In this document: piece by piece, positions 1 through 8,695 of the stretch
How positions within the stretch are numbered: the first letter of the stretch is position 1
How the letters are laid out: each line of letters begins with the position of its first letter
Assembly (NCBI RefSeq): GCF_001956045.1
Contig: NZ_MRTH01000044.1
Span: 1 to 59,556, forward strand
Length of the DNA stretch: 59,556 nt
Source: Paenibacillus sp. FSL H7-0331
GTDB taxonomy: Bacteria; Bacillota; Bacilli; Paenibacillales; NBRC-103111
Reading direction: 5' to 3'
Translations under genes and position numbers: made by a program
The notes under the pieces: generated by a model
What the model was told of the DNA's origin: nothing
The model's database searches: none
What the model saw: only the letters and a program-made list of their open reading frames with translations

Positions 1-53
1 GCGCCAATGGTACTTGAACCGCAGGGTTCTGGGAGAGTAGGACGTTGCCAAGC
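1..53 (+). rRNA. rrf: 5S ribosomal RNA, 3' end (partial)
   Basis: The first bases match the conserved 3' part of Firmicute 5S rRNA: a GGGAGAGTAGGACGTTGCC block ending in AAGC. The gene enters from the left edge, so only about the last 53 bases are present. A terminator follows at once, which makes this the end of an rRNA operon reading into the window. Confidence 0.93.
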
Positions 54-58
54 ACAGT

Positions 59-101
59 AAAATAGCCTTTTTGGATACTTATCCGAAAAGGCTATTTTTT
101 A
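59..101 (+). terminator. rRNA operon terminator
   Basis: A long inverted repeat (AAATAGCC...GGCTATTT, with an inner GGAT/ATCC) is followed by a T run. It is a canonical intrinsic terminator 6 bases after the 5S end. Confidence 0.9.
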
Positions 102-239
102 TTGGCATAACGACCTTGCCGTTTGTATACATACAGAGCAGTCTGCATAGAAGGGCAAGGCCGTAAGGATAGGTATGTAACGTTGTTTGATGAATCTAAA
201 CGTAACCTAAGTGCAAACCAATATCCAAATTGCAATTTT
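102..239. other. Intergenic region with a small inverted repeat
   Basis: CCTTGCC at 114-120 and GGCAAGG at 154-160 form a 7-bp inverted repeat around a 33-base interior that holds GTATACATAC. There is no T run on either strand, so it is not a clear terminator for the minus-strand gene ending at 240. I see no gene here. Confidence 0.4.
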
Positions 240-917
240 TTATTGCGAGTAACATGAAGTATCTTTGTCATTGAGTTTTATAAATCCTCTGGAGGAATGC
301 TTTCTCAGACGGAACAATATGATCAATCGCGGCAAAAAAATCCATAGATGAACGAAAAACAGACTTATCATATCTAATGGTGCCCATGGATAAAAGCATC
401 CAATAATCATGATTGTCACCCAAAATACTTGCATTTGAAGTCCTCTGAATCTCTTTAAACCTATATGATTGGTCGGTGCTAAACCCAGCCAAGGCAAACG
501 AAATCGGAATTGCCAATGCGTAAGTGGTCGTTTTTCCTTTAAAGTGATATGCAAGTAGATGAGTAGGGCGTGGAGTAGTGGAAGGAATGCTATTCCCAAT
601 AACATTGCATAGGGACGCAGATGGATTAACTCCCGGGCGAGCATGCTTACAAGGATGCCCCAGTAGATGAGATTGAGAATAGTGCTGTAATGAATTCTTT
701 TGAGAAGTCGATAGTGGTATACGGTGGATTCTTTAGAAAGCTCTTGTTTATTCACGATAGCTTCACGCGTCCATTTCATAGAATTCGATTTCGTCTTTGA
801 GTAGGGCATAGCTACAATAGTAGTGAAGATATGTATGCATATTGCATTTATATATATCGGCTGCAATGAATCAAATGTTAAGCTTTGGAACCTTGTATAA
901 GCTATATTCATAATCAT
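240..917 (-). CDS. Hypothetical multi-pass membrane protein
   Basis: 225 aa, family not recognised. Hydrophobic stretches at about residues 20-38, 77-95, 103-124, 162-177 and 181-202 suggest four or five membrane spans. The loop at 125-160 is basic and Trp/Arg-rich, and the C-terminal tail after 203 is charged. The ATG at 917 has only a weak GGGAT-like ribosome site, and the later in-frame ATGs at 809 and 779 have none, so the start is uncertain. It reads toward the 5S gene, against nearly all its neighbours, and is probably a monocistronic accessory gene. No catalytic motif is visible. It could be spurious, but the length and the regular hydrophobic pattern favour a real gene. Confidence 0.6.
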   Translation of the reverse strand: MIMNIAYTRFQSLTFDSLQPIYINAICIHIFTTIVAMPYSKTKSNSMKWTREAIVNKQELSKESTVYHYRLLKRIHYSTILNLIYWGILVSMLARELIHLRPYAMLLGIAFLPLLHALLIYLHITLKEKRPLTHWQFRFRLPWLGLAPTNHIGLKRFRGLQMQVFWVTIMIIGCFYPWAPLDMISLFFVHLWIFLPRLIILFRLRKHSSRGFIKLNDKDTSCYSQ

Positions 918-929
918 ATAGTATCCCGA

Positions 930-958
930 GTTTAAGTTAAGAGAATACGGACATACTG
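930..958 (+). promoter_or_regulatory. Possible forespore (sigma-G/F-like) promoter of gin
   Basis: GTTTA at 930-934 and CATACTG at 952-958, 17 bases apart, resemble the sigma-G pattern (GHATR, CATNHTA) with one mismatch in each box. B. subtilis csfB is forespore-expressed, which is why I looked. The match is imperfect. Confidence 0.3.
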
Positions 959-986
959 ATAGAAAAGAAGAATAGAGGTGAGTCTA

Positions 987-1187
987 ATGGGAAAGGTTAT
1001 CAAGGAACTAGAGGAAGCCCAAGGCTGCATCATCTGTGGACAGACAAAGGAACACGGTATCATGATTATATCCGAATTTATTTGCGAAGATTGCGAACAT
1101 GAGATGGTACAAACGGACGTCATGGATGCCAAATACCCTTTTTTTATCCGCCAAATGAAGCGAATTTTTTACAAAAAAAATGCATAA
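987..1187 (+). CDS. csfB: Gin: anti-sigma-G factor CsfB
   Basis: 66 aa, close to the 64 aa of B. subtilis Gin. Two CxxC pairs (C14/C17 and C33/C36) form the small zinc-binding domain of the family. Gin holds sigma-G inactive in the forespore until engulfment is complete and also inhibits sigma-E in the mother cell (B. subtilis knowledge). The start is the ATG at 987 with GAGGTGA at 975-981. An in-frame GTG at 978 lies inside that ribosome site and is rejected. As in B. subtilis, it opens the block leading to yaaO, tmk and holB. A terminator follows, so it is transcribed alone. Confidence 0.9.
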   Translation: MGKVIKELEEAQGCIICGQTKEHGIMIISEFICEDCEHEMVQTDVMDAKYPFFIRQMKRIFYKKNA

Positions 1188-1209
1188 GCTCTTGTCCATG
1201 TATACAAAG

Positions 1210-1249
1210 CTCTCTTTCGACGTTAAAACGTTGGAGAGAGTCTTTTTGT
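1210..1249 (+). terminator. Terminator after csfB
   Basis: CTCTCT...CGTT / AACG...AGAGAG hairpin followed by TCTTTTTG. Confidence 0.8.
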
Positions 1250-1297
1250 TTGTTACAATAGAACTATACTTTCACATGCCGACTGGAGAAACAACTT

Positions 1298-2782
1298 ATG
1301 ACAATAGATAAGCACAGAGCCCCGTTATTCGAGAAATTAATGGGACATGCCGAACAATCCTATGTAAGCTTACACGTACCAGGGCATAAATCAGGGCAGG
1401 GCTTGGATCAGACTGCACGTCCTTACTATGAATCTATAATGCGTCTGGATTTAACGGAAATATCAGGTCTGGATGATTTGCATCATCCCGAGGAAGCGAT
1501 TTTGGAAGCACAGCGATTGGCAGCAGATTGTTTTGGTGCAGAGGAAAGCTTTTTCCTCGTAAACGGAAGTACAGTGGGCAATCTGGCTATGATATTAAGT
1601 GTATGTCGCAGGGGGGACCTACTACTAATTCAAAGGGATGCCCATAAGTCGGTCATTCACGGCCTCATGCTCGCTGGTGCACGCGCAGTGTTTGTAAGCC
1701 CTGAAGTAGACCCGGTTACAGGAATGACGCGTGGGCTGCGTCTGGAAGCCATACAGGAGGCTCTTGAGAAGTATCCCGAAGCAAAAGGACTGCTGGTGAC
1801 ACGTCCCAGCTATTACGGTATGGCGCTGCCGCTGCAAGCTATCGCCCAACTGCTTCACGAGCACGGAAGACTGCTGCTTGTCGATGAAGCACATGGGGCG
1901 CACTTCGGCTTTCATCCCGCTCTGCCTCCATCTGCGCTCACCTGCGGGGCTGACGCGGTAGTCCAGTCAACGCACAAGCTGTTAACAGCCATGACCATGG
2001 GATCGATGCTTCATGTACAAGGCGAGCTCATAGATCGAAATGAATTAAAACGCTATTTGACTATGCTGCAAAGCTCCAGTCCGTCCTATCCGTTAATGGC
2101 TAGCCTGGATCTCAGTCGTCGACAGATGCATACAGAAGGCAGAGCATTGTTAGACAAAGCACTTACCGTTGTTGATAAATTTAACAAGGGTTTGGAATTA
2201 CTTAGTGACTTTACGATACTTGAGCCTATTACGGATAATGAGATCATTTGCAAGGACCCCTTTAAGGTGACGATCAAAGATTCAAACCATCGGCTAAGCG
2301 GCTTTGATCTGAAGGATAAATTGGAGGCACAGGGCTGCTTTGTAGAGCTGGCTGACCCACAAGCTGTACTACTCGTATTTAGTCTGGCATCGACAGAGCA
2401 GGATGTGCTCAAAGTGCTGAAGGCGCTGAAGGCGATAAGCTTGGCAAATAACGAAAAAACAGTGGGAGACAACAGCATAGCAACATTACGCAGCTTTTCC
2501 TCTACAGTGATGCCTGGTTTATCCAAGCCTGTTTCTTTTGATGAATCCAACGTTCGCCAGAAAGGTGCGATTCAGGTTGCGCTGGAGGATGTGGAAGGGA
2601 TGCATTCAGCTGAAATGGTAGTCCCTTATCCTCCCGGTATCCCAGTACTATGCCCAGGAGAGCTGATTTCTGCTGAAGTATTGCGTTATTTAATGCAACT
2701 GGTCGCTATGGGAGCAAGAATTCATGGGTTAATTGAGGGCGAGCAGCCCATGCTCTCGGTGTTAAGTAGTGCCAAATCTTAA
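1298..2782 (+). CDS. yaaO: Orn/Lys/Arg decarboxylase family protein (YaaO/SpeA type)
   Basis: 494 aa, PLP-dependent fold type I. The N-terminal part has the HVPGHKSGQ signature near residue 30 and LTEISGLDDLHHP near 55. LLVDEAHGAHFG near 195 carries the PLP-contacting Asp, and the QSTHK motif near residue 225 carries the PLP-binding Lys. A C-terminal domain ends with an Orn/Lys/Arg decarboxylase tail containing PYPPGIPVLCPGE. Family members decarboxylate arginine, lysine or ornithine for polyamine synthesis; the substrate cannot be read from the sequence. The start ATG has GGAGAAA upstream. In B. subtilis yaaO likewise precedes tmk. Here they are separated by about 195 bases containing a repeat remnant. 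Confidence 0.9.
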   Translation: MTIDKHRAPLFEKLMGHAEQSYVSLHVPGHKSGQGLDQTARPYYESIMRLDLTEISGLDDLHHPEEAILEAQRLAADCFGAEESFFLVNGSTVGNLAMILSVCRRGDLLLIQRDAHKSVIHGLMLAGARAVFVSPEVDPVTGMTRGLRLEAIQEALEKYPEAKGLLVTRPSYYGMALPLQAIAQLLHEHGRLLLVDEAHGAHFGFHPALPPSALTCGADAVVQSTHKLLTAMTMGSMLHVQGELIDRNELKRYLTMLQSSSPSYPLMASLDLSRRQMHTEGRALLDKALTVVDKFNKGLELLSDFTILEPITDNEIICKDPFKVTIKDSNHRLSGFDLKDKLEAQGCFVELADPQAVLLVFSLASTEQDVLKVLKALKAISLANNEKTVGDNSIATLRSFSSTVMPGLSKPVSFDESNVRQKGAIQVALEDVEGMHSAEMVVPYPPGIPVLCPGELISAEVLRYLMQLVAMGARIHGLIEGEQPMLSVLSSAKS

Positions 2783-2856
2783 GTGGTGCGATATTTTATT
2801 AAAATTGTGAGGTAATCATAAGGCAAACGATATATAATAGAAGAAACAGCTTTAAG

Positions 2857-2962
2857 TGTCTGTTCAAAAGTCGCCTTTCAACTCTGTGAAGTACAAGTTT
2901 TCGTAGAAAACTCGCTTCGGAGGCGGTGAAAAGGAGGATCGCAACAAGCTGTGATTACTAAG
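2857..2962. repeat. Remnant of a Paenibacillus-type palindromic interspersed repeat
   Basis: The segment begins TGTTCAAAAGTCGCCTTT, close to the end of the better-preserved element at 48722-48865 (GTTCAAAAAGTCG/C then CTTTT), and shares further short blocks with it on the opposite strand (CAAGTTTTCG, and a GTGATTACT-like block). The matching right-hand inverted end is missing, so it looks like a half element between yaaO and tmk. The repeat assignment comes from comparing the two copies by eye. Confidence 0.55.
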
Positions 2963-2978
2963 TATTGGAGTAAACACG

Positions 2979-3611
2979 ATGTATAAAGGATTTTTCATTA
3001 CAACTGAGGGTTGCGAGGGCGCAGGGAAGACTTCGATCATCCATTTGCTCACTAACCATCTATCTGCTTTAGGTTATGAAGTCATGACGTCTCGTGAGCC
3101 GGGAGGCATTCAAATTGCCGAACAAATCAGGGAGGTCCTTCTAGATACACAGAATACAAGGATGGACGGACGCACCGAGGCATTATTATACGCGGCAGCC
3201 AGAAGGCAGCATTTAGTCGAAAAAATTGTACCGGCACTGCAGGCAGGTAAAGTTGTCATCTGTGATCGGTTTATTGACAGCAGCTTAGCTTATCAGGGTC
3301 ATGCCAGAGGTTTGGGTATTGATGAGGTACTGGGTATTAATCGATTTGCGATTGATCAGATTCTTCCCGATCTCACGATTTATCTAGACGTATATCCGGA
3401 AGTTGGACTTAAGCGGATTCATGCCAATGAGGAAAGGGAAATCAACAGACTCGATTTGGAGGAGCTGGCTTTCCATCAAAAAGTGCGTGAGGGTTACTTG
3501 ATCCTGACGGAACGTTTTCCGGAAAGAATCGTGACGATAGATGCTAACGTGGAAATCGAGGCCGTCTTTAGGCAAGTGAAAGCGGCAATTACCCATTTTC
3601 TCCAAAAATAG
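2979..3611 (+). CDS. tmk: Thymidylate kinase
   Basis: 210 aa, normal length. It phosphorylates dTMP to dTDP for DNA synthesis. The P-loop is at residues 10-18 ([10 protein letters not shown]), followed by the DR(Y/F) motif in [15 protein letters not shown] near 90-104, which contacts the nucleotide, and a lid region ([11 protein letters not shown]) near residue 150. The start ATG follows TTGGAG by about 10 bases. No clear terminator is seen before darA. In B. subtilis tmk is followed by darA, yaaR and holB, exactly as here, giving a replication-related cluster. Confidence 0.97.
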   Translation: MYKGFFITTEGCEGAGKTSIIHLLTNHLSALGYEVMTSREPGGIQIAEQIREVLLDTQNTRMDGRTEALLYAAARRQHLVEKIVPALQAGKVVICDRFIDSSLAYQGHARGLGIDEVLGINRFAIDQILPDLTIYLDVYPEVGLKRIHANEEREINRLDLEELAFHQKVREGYLILTERFPERIVTIDANVEIEAVFRQVKAAITHFLQK

Positions 3612-3700
3612 TTCGTTTATCGCTCGTTTTCGATCGTTTTTAGCGTACAGCAGCACTTGTCATTGCAGGAATTGTACACATGGATGTCAAATTATTATAG

Positions 3701-4066
<366 letters not shown>

Positions 4067-4087
4067 AGAAGGAAGGGTGGACGCGGA

Positions 4088-4534
4088 GTGAAAATTAATC
4101 CGGGCTGGCGACCTTTCGGTAAAGAAATTCAACGCATGGAAAATACAGCTTCCCAGCAGCTGCAGCAGAAGTCTTTCTCAGATATGATGCAGCAGCAAAA
4201 TGAAGGAGCGAATCAGGAACAGCTTCAACGTATTTTGCAGGAGATACACATGCAGGGTGATCGTCTAAGCAAATCCATGACGGTACGTGAGCTGCGCCAG
4301 TATAAATTGCTCGTTATGAGGTTTTTGGAGGAAACGGTGCGTCGGGGTGTCCAACTGCGTGATACACGGGGTTGGGACCGACGGGGCCGCTCCAAACGCT
4401 ATAAACTGCTGGAAGAGGTTGATCAAGAGCTGTTGACGCTTGCTGATGATATGCTGGAGAGCGAGCAGGGGCGGATCGACATCTTACACAAAATTGGCGA
4501 AATCCGGGGGATGCTGATTAACCTTGTCTTCTAA
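4088..4534 (+). CDS. yaaR: YaaR family protein (DUF327)
   Basis: 148 aa, GTG start 22 bases after darA with GGAAGGG/GCGGAG upstream. It is a highly charged helical protein with a Gln-rich segment at about 20-45, the family core around LSKSMTVRELRQYKLLVMRFLEE near 60-82, and a second helical part rich in Glu/Asp. No enzyme motif is present. The family sits between darA and holB across Bacillales, but its function is unknown to me. Transcription with darA is likely from the spacing. Confidence 0.9.
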   Translation: MKINPGWRPFGKEIQRMENTASQQLQQKSFSDMMQQQNEGANQEQLQRILQEIHMQGDRLSKSMTVRELRQYKLLVMRFLEETVRRGVQLRDTRGWDRRGRSKRYKLLEEVDQELLTLADDMLESEQGRIDILHKIGEIRGMLINLVF

Positions 4535-4595
4535 ATGACAAGAAATGGTCCCATATTTAAATATTATAGAGTAGGAAAGGATTTTACAGACCGAG

Positions 4596-5573
4596 ATGTC
4601 TATTGAGTCCATAGCTGGGCAGGAACGCGTCAAGCGCATATTGCAAAATAGTTTGCGGACGGATAAAGTGTCCCATGCCTATATTTTTACAGGTCAGCAC
4701 GGAACAGGGCGGAGGCAGATGGCACTTGCTTTTGCTCAGGCCCTGTATTGCAAGGTGCTTCCCGATGATGCCTGTGGAGAATGTCTGGACTGCCGCAAGG
4801 TGGAGCATGGTAATCACCCAGACCTCCATTGGGTCAAACCTGACGGAGCATCGATCAAGATCGAGCAGATTCGTGAGCTGCAAAAGCAATTTGCGTATCG
4901 TGCAGGGGTTTCCGGCTTAAAGATGTACGTGCTGGAGAATGCCGATACGATGACCGTGCAGGCGGCGAACAGCTTGCTGAAATTTTTGGAAGAACCGACT
5001 TCTCGGGTAGTCGCGATCTTGATTACGGATAACGGGCAAGCGTTGCTGCCAACCATTCGTTCAAGAGCACAGTGGGTGCCGTTTGCTCCACTCAGCCGGG
5101 TGTTGATGATAGAAACGCTGCAAGCGGAGGGACATCCGTCCTTTTTGATCCAACCGGCCGTTCGTTTGGCGGCAGGAACTGAGGCGGCACGAGAGCTGAT
5201 TCAAGGAAATGGGTTTGCAGAAATTAGAAACCTAGTGATACAATTAGCGAGGGAGAGCTTGACCCGACTACCGACATCGATGCTGACCGCACAACAGAAG
5301 CTGGCCAAATCGGAGTTAACCGATCAGCTTCCATTATTTATGGATATGCTCATTTTGTGGCTGAAGGATATGGTTCGATTAAGTCTGGGTGATCACAATG
5401 AGCTGGTTTTTACAGATCAAACCGAATGGATGGGCGGACAAGCCTTGAGTTACGATATGAAGCACTGGGTCCGCTGCATGGAGCAGGCGATCGAGCTGCA
5501 AAAAAGGCTTCGTTTCCATGCAAACCCGCAGCTGGTGCTTGAAAAAATGCTAATGCACTTGAAGGGGGTGTAA
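4596..5573 (+). CDS. holB: DNA polymerase III subunit delta' (HolB)
   Basis: 325 aa. It is an AAA+ clamp-loader subunit with SHAYIFTGQHGTGRRQMA near residues 26-43, where the Walker A lysine is replaced by arginine; delta' subunits often have a degenerate P-loop and do not hydrolyse ATP. A zinc module CGECLDCRKVEHGNHPD follows near 62-78, then the IEQIRELQK block, and LLKFLEEPTSRVVAILIT plus the LPTIRSRAQ sensor near 130-158. It works with DnaX and HolA to load the sliding clamp. The ribosome site is weak (AAAGGA, somewhat distant). It is followed after one base by ricT. Confidence 0.95.
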   Translation: MSIESIAGQERVKRILQNSLRTDKVSHAYIFTGQHGTGRRQMALAFAQALYCKVLPDDACGECLDCRKVEHGNHPDLHWVKPDGASIKIEQIRELQKQFAYRAGVSGLKMYVLENADTMTVQAANSLLKFLEEPTSRVVAILITDNGQALLPTIRSRAQWVPFAPLSRVLMIETLQAEGHPSFLIQPAVRLAAGTEAARELIQGNGFAEIRNLVIQLARESLTRLPTSMLTAQQKLAKSELTDQLPLFMDMLILWLKDMVRLSLGDHNELVFTDQTEWMGGQALSYDMKHWVRCMEQAIELQKRLRFHANPQLVLEKMLMHLKGV

Positions 5574-5574
5574 C

Positions 5575-6378
5575 ATGTACTCGGTTGTAGGTGTACGCTT
5601 TAAAAAGGCTGGGAAAATTTATTATTTTGATCCCATCGATCTTCCGGTCGATAAAGATAGTGCTGTGATTGTTGAAACGGCTCGTGGCATTGAATATGGA
5701 AAAGTCGTCATTGGTAAGCGCACGGTTAAAGAATCGGATGTGGTTTTACCGCTAAAAAAAGTAATACGGATAGCGGATTATACGGATGCGCAGCTGGTGG
5801 AAGACAATAAATCGGCAGCCAAAAATGCATTCGCGCTCTGTCAGGAAAAAATCAAGGATCATCAGTTGAAAATGAAACTGGTTGATGTTGAATATACATT
5901 TGATCGTAACAAGATCATCTTTTACTTTACAGCTGAAGGTAGAGTGGATTTCCGGGAGCTGGTAAAGGATTTGGCTGGTGTGTTCCGTACACGAATTGAA
6001 CTCAGGCAGATAGGTGTTCGTGATGAGGCCAAAATGCTGGGGGGAATTGGTCCATGCGGACGAATCCTATGCTGTTCTTCCTTTCTGGGTGATTTTGAGC
6101 CGGTCTCGATTAAAATGGCGAAAGATCAAAACTTATCATTGAATCCAACGAAAATATCCGGGCTTTGCGGCCGGTTAATGTGCTGCTTGAAATATGAGCA
6201 CGATAATTATGAGAGTGCCAAGGAAGATGTGCCGCGTGTGGGTAGTAATGTGATTACATCATTGGGCAGCGGACGCGTAGTTTCGCTGAACATGAACGAA
6301 CGTACTGCAAAAATTCAAGTCTATGATTTGGGTAAAGTAATGGAGCTTTCTTTTGACGATGCGGTTGAGCAGCATTAA
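5575..6378 (+). CDS. ricT: RicT: PSP1-domain protein, Y-complex subunit
   Basis: 267 aa. It is a PSP1 domain protein (YaaT). Conserved cysteines lie in GGIGPCGRILCCSSFLGDF near 160-178 and SGLCGRLMCCLKYEHD near 204-219; in B. subtilis the RicA/F/T complex carries 4Fe-4S clusters and is needed for RNase Y-dependent mRNA maturation, sporulation and competence. The ATG lies one base after the holB stop and uses the AAGGGGGTG at the end of holB as its ribosome site, so translation is coupled to holB. Confidence 0.95.
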   Translation: MYSVVGVRFKKAGKIYYFDPIDLPVDKDSAVIVETARGIEYGKVVIGKRTVKESDVVLPLKKVIRIADYTDAQLVEDNKSAAKNAFALCQEKIKDHQLKMKLVDVEYTFDRNKIIFYFTAEGRVDFRELVKDLAGVFRTRIELRQIGVRDEAKMLGGIGPCGRILCCSSFLGDFEPVSIKMAKDQNLSLNPTKISGLCGRLMCCLKYEHDNYESAKEDVPRVGSNVITSLGSGRVVSLNMNERTAKIQVYDLGKVMELSFDDAVEQH

Positions 6379-6414
6379 TGGTAGTTCAAGTTCAAGCTTC
6401 CTTGAGGTGAACGC

Positions 6415-6768
6415 GTGGATAAAAGAAACGTATTTGTGCAAATAGAGCAGATAGAAGAACAAATGGGAACGATATACGGCGAGCTTGGTCAGATGAAGCG
6501 GCAAATAGTCGAGCTTCTTGAAGAAAATAAACGTCTGAGTATAGAAAATCAGCAGCTGCGCAAGCTGATGAAGATGGACACCTTACCGTCTGAGGTCATT
6601 GTGCCACAAGCGCCTATTACACCGGCACAGGCCAAAGAGCTTACAGGGGAAGGTTATGACAACCTGTCTCGACTGTACCAAGAAGGATTCCATATATGTA
6701 ATGTGTATTATGGGCATTTGCGGACAGAAGGAGATTGCTTGTTCTGCTTATCTTTTCTTAATAAATAA
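6415..6768 (+). CDS. yabA: YabA: DnaA/DnaN-binding replication initiation inhibitor
   Basis: 117 aa, GTG start with GAGGTG upstream. The N-terminal half (about 1-50) is a leucine-zipper-type coiled coil ([19 protein letters not shown] and onward). A Pro-rich linker near 65-75 leads to a C-terminal zinc module with [11 protein letters not shown] and CLFC near 96-114. In B. subtilis YabA bridges DnaA and the beta clamp and restrains re-initiation of replication. It follows holB and ricT as in B. subtilis and is ended by a terminator. Confidence 0.95.
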   Translation: MDKRNVFVQIEQIEEQMGTIYGELGQMKRQIVELLEENKRLSIENQQLRKLMKMDTLPSEVIVPQAPITPAQAKELTGEGYDNLSRLYQEGFHICNVYYGHLRTEGDCLFCLSFLNK

Positions 6769-6810
6769 TCAGCATCGAAACGCGCATGCGATGAAGTGAT
6801 AAACTGCAAA

Positions 6811-6852
6811 TAAAACCGCCGTAGGGGAGCAAGCTTCTCTACGGTTTTTTTA
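6811..6852 (+). terminator. Terminator after yabA
   Basis: AAACCG..GTAGGGGAG / CTTCTCTACGGTTT hairpin followed by seven Ts. It ends the tmk-to-yabA series. Confidence 0.88.
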
Positions 6853-6866
6853 GAAAGAGGAACGAT

Positions 6867-7637
6867 ATGGGAAAAGTATCTTTACATGCCAGTGAGCGGG
6901 TTGATGATCTGCTTACAAATGATTTGAAAATTATCCAGAGTGATGAGGTGTTCAGCTTTTCTCTGGATGCTGTATTACTGGGTCGCTTTTGCTATACGCC
7001 ACCAAAGGGACGAATGATCGATTTATGTACAGGTAATGGTGTGATCCCCTTACTGCTAAGTACGCGAACCAAAGCCTCGATCGTAGCCATCGAAATACAA
7101 GAAAGACTCGCAGATATGGCCAAACGTAATGTGGAACTGAACGAACTGAAGCAGCAAATCCGTATTATTCATGGTGATTTGAAGGATGCCTGCACCGAAC
7201 TGGGCCATGGGGCATTTGACGTTGTTACAGTCAATCCGCCATACTTGCCGATTCAGGACGGAGAGCAAAACAGGAATGAGCATTTTGCTGCTGCCCGGCA
7301 TGAGGTGTTTTGCACGTTGGAGGATGTTGTCAGGGTCAGCAGTAAATTAGTGCGTGCCGGAGGGCGTGTCGCGATGGTTCATCGGCCAAGCCGGTTGGTA
7401 GAGATTTTTGGTATGATGCGGGCCTATAAGCTGGAGCCTAAGCGAATTCGCTTCGTTCATCCACGTGCGGGGGAAGAAGCCAACATGGTGTTGATTGAAG
7501 CGCATAAGGACGGCAAACCGGAGCTAAGGACGCTGCCGCCGCTGCTGGTATATAAGAATAAGACGGAATACTGTGAAGAGCTCATGGAGCTTTATTATGG
7601 CAAACGTGATGAACTAATCCAACAACCTGAGAACTGA
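6867..7637 (+). CDS. tRNA1(Val) (adenine37-N6)-methyltransferase family (TrmN6/YabB)
   Basis: 256 aa. It is a Rossmann-fold SAM-dependent methyltransferase: motif I DLCTGNGVI at 52-60, an acidic residue of motif II in IVAIEIQERLA near 72-82, and NPPY at 123-126, the signature of enzymes methylating an exocyclic amino group of adenine (or glutamine). The usual family assignment is TrmN6 (B. subtilis YabB); the tRNA substrate is inferred. AGAAAGAGGA precedes the ATG. It lies directly before rsmI (14-base gap). In B. subtilis the GIY-YIG gene yazA sits between them; it is absent here. Confidence 0.9.
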   Translation: MGKVSLHASERVDDLLTNDLKIIQSDEVFSFSLDAVLLGRFCYTPPKGRMIDLCTGNGVIPLLLSTRTKASIVAIEIQERLADMAKRNVELNELKQQIRIIHGDLKDACTELGHGAFDVVTVNPPYLPIQDGEQNRNEHFAAARHEVFCTLEDVVRVSSKLVRAGGRVAMVHRPSRLVEIFGMMRAYKLEPKRIRFVHPRAGEEANMVLIEAHKDGKPELRTLPPLLVYKNKTEYCEELMELYYGKRDELIQQPEN

Positions 7638-7650
7638 AGAGGAAATCATA

Positions 7651-8529
7651 ATGAATATTCAAAAAAGCTATGGACAAGAGAATGGATTAGGCAAGCTGTA
7701 CCTGGTAGGAACCCCGATCGGTAATTTGGAGGATATGACCTTCCGAGCCATTCGTATATTGGGAGAGGTACAGTGGGTTGCTGCTGAGGATACACGACAA
7801 ACGAGAAAGCTGATGACGCATTTCAACATCCCCACAAGGCTCGTCAGCTATCATGAGCATAATAAGCACGCCAGTGGGCCAGAATTGATTCGCTTGCTGG
7901 AAACGGGGGATTCTATCGCTCTGGTCAGTGATGCCGGATTGCCGGCGATCTGTGATCCAGGATCGGAATTGGTGAAGCAAGCGATTGAAGCGGGTATTGA
8001 TGTAATTCCGATACCGGGTGCCAATGCGGCTTTATCGGCTTTGATTGTTTCTGGATTGTCGACAGAGCGATTCACGTTCCTGGGATTCCTGCCCCGTGAC
8101 AAAAAATCCTTGCTTCAAGAACTTGAGCTACTGCAGCCTAAAAAGGAAACCCTTATCTTTTATGAATCCCCGCACCGGATTGTTAAGACGCTTGAGGCTA
8201 TGCTAACGGTCTGGAATCCCGAACGTCAGGTCTGCTTGATGCGTGAAGTGACCAAGAAGTATGAGGAGGCTGCAAGAGGGACGATACGTGAATGCTGTGA
8301 TTTCCTGAGCGAATATGAGCCCAAAGGTGAATATTGTATCATTGTTGAAGGCAGCACGGCTTCAGAGATGGCGTTGACTGTCGAATGGTGGGAATCGTAC
8401 ACCATCAAGGCACATGTCGAGCATTATGAATTGCAAGGCTCCGACCGTAAGGAAGCCATGAAACGTGCCGCCTCCGACCGTCAGATGCCCAAGAGAGAGT
8501 TGTATAACTTCCTACATAAAGAAGAATGA
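7651..8529 (+). CDS. rsmI: 16S rRNA 2'-O-ribose C1402 methyltransferase RsmI
   Basis: 292 aa. It is a tetrapyrrole methylase-fold enzyme: KLYLVGTPIGNLEDMTFRA near 16-34, AAEDTRQTRKL, the ALVSDAGLPAICDPG loop near 90-104, IPGANAALSALI and FLGFLP near 145. It methylates the ribose of C1402 in 16S rRNA; KsgA, another 16S methylase, is encoded about 5 kb downstream. AGAGGAAA precedes the ATG. It is probably cotranscribed with the TrmN6 gene. I see no clear terminator on the plus strand after it. Confidence 0.95.
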   Translation: MNIQKSYGQENGLGKLYLVGTPIGNLEDMTFRAIRILGEVQWVAAEDTRQTRKLMTHFNIPTRLVSYHEHNKHASGPELIRLLETGDSIALVSDAGLPAICDPGSELVKQAIEAGIDVIPIPGANAALSALIVSGLSTERFTFLGFLPRDKKSLLQELELLQPKKETLIFYESPHRIVKTLEAMLTVWNPERQVCLMREVTKKYEEAARGTIRECCDFLSEYEPKGEYCIIVEGSTASEMALTVEWWESYTIKAHVEHYELQGSDRKEAMKRAASDRQMPKRELYNFLHKEE

Positions 8530-8583
8530 ATCAAATGGCTTAAAACCACTCATAGTCGGCCTTCTACGGAATGGTCTTCTTTC

Positions 8584-8623
8584 CCAAAAAAAATCCCTGA
8601 GTCATAGTTGTCTATGATTCAGG
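8584..8623 (-). terminator. Terminator of abrB (minus strand)
   Basis: ATCCCTGAGTCATAG / CTATGATTCAGGGA is an almost perfect hairpin. On the minus strand it is followed by a run of Ts (AAAAAAA at 8583-8590 on plus), so it serves abrB. On the plus strand there is no T run. Confidence 0.85.
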
Positions 8624-8695
8624 GACAAGAGGAGATATGAAAAAGGTTAGAATTACCTAAGTAAGAATTGCTATCCTTATTATAAACTATTTTTC

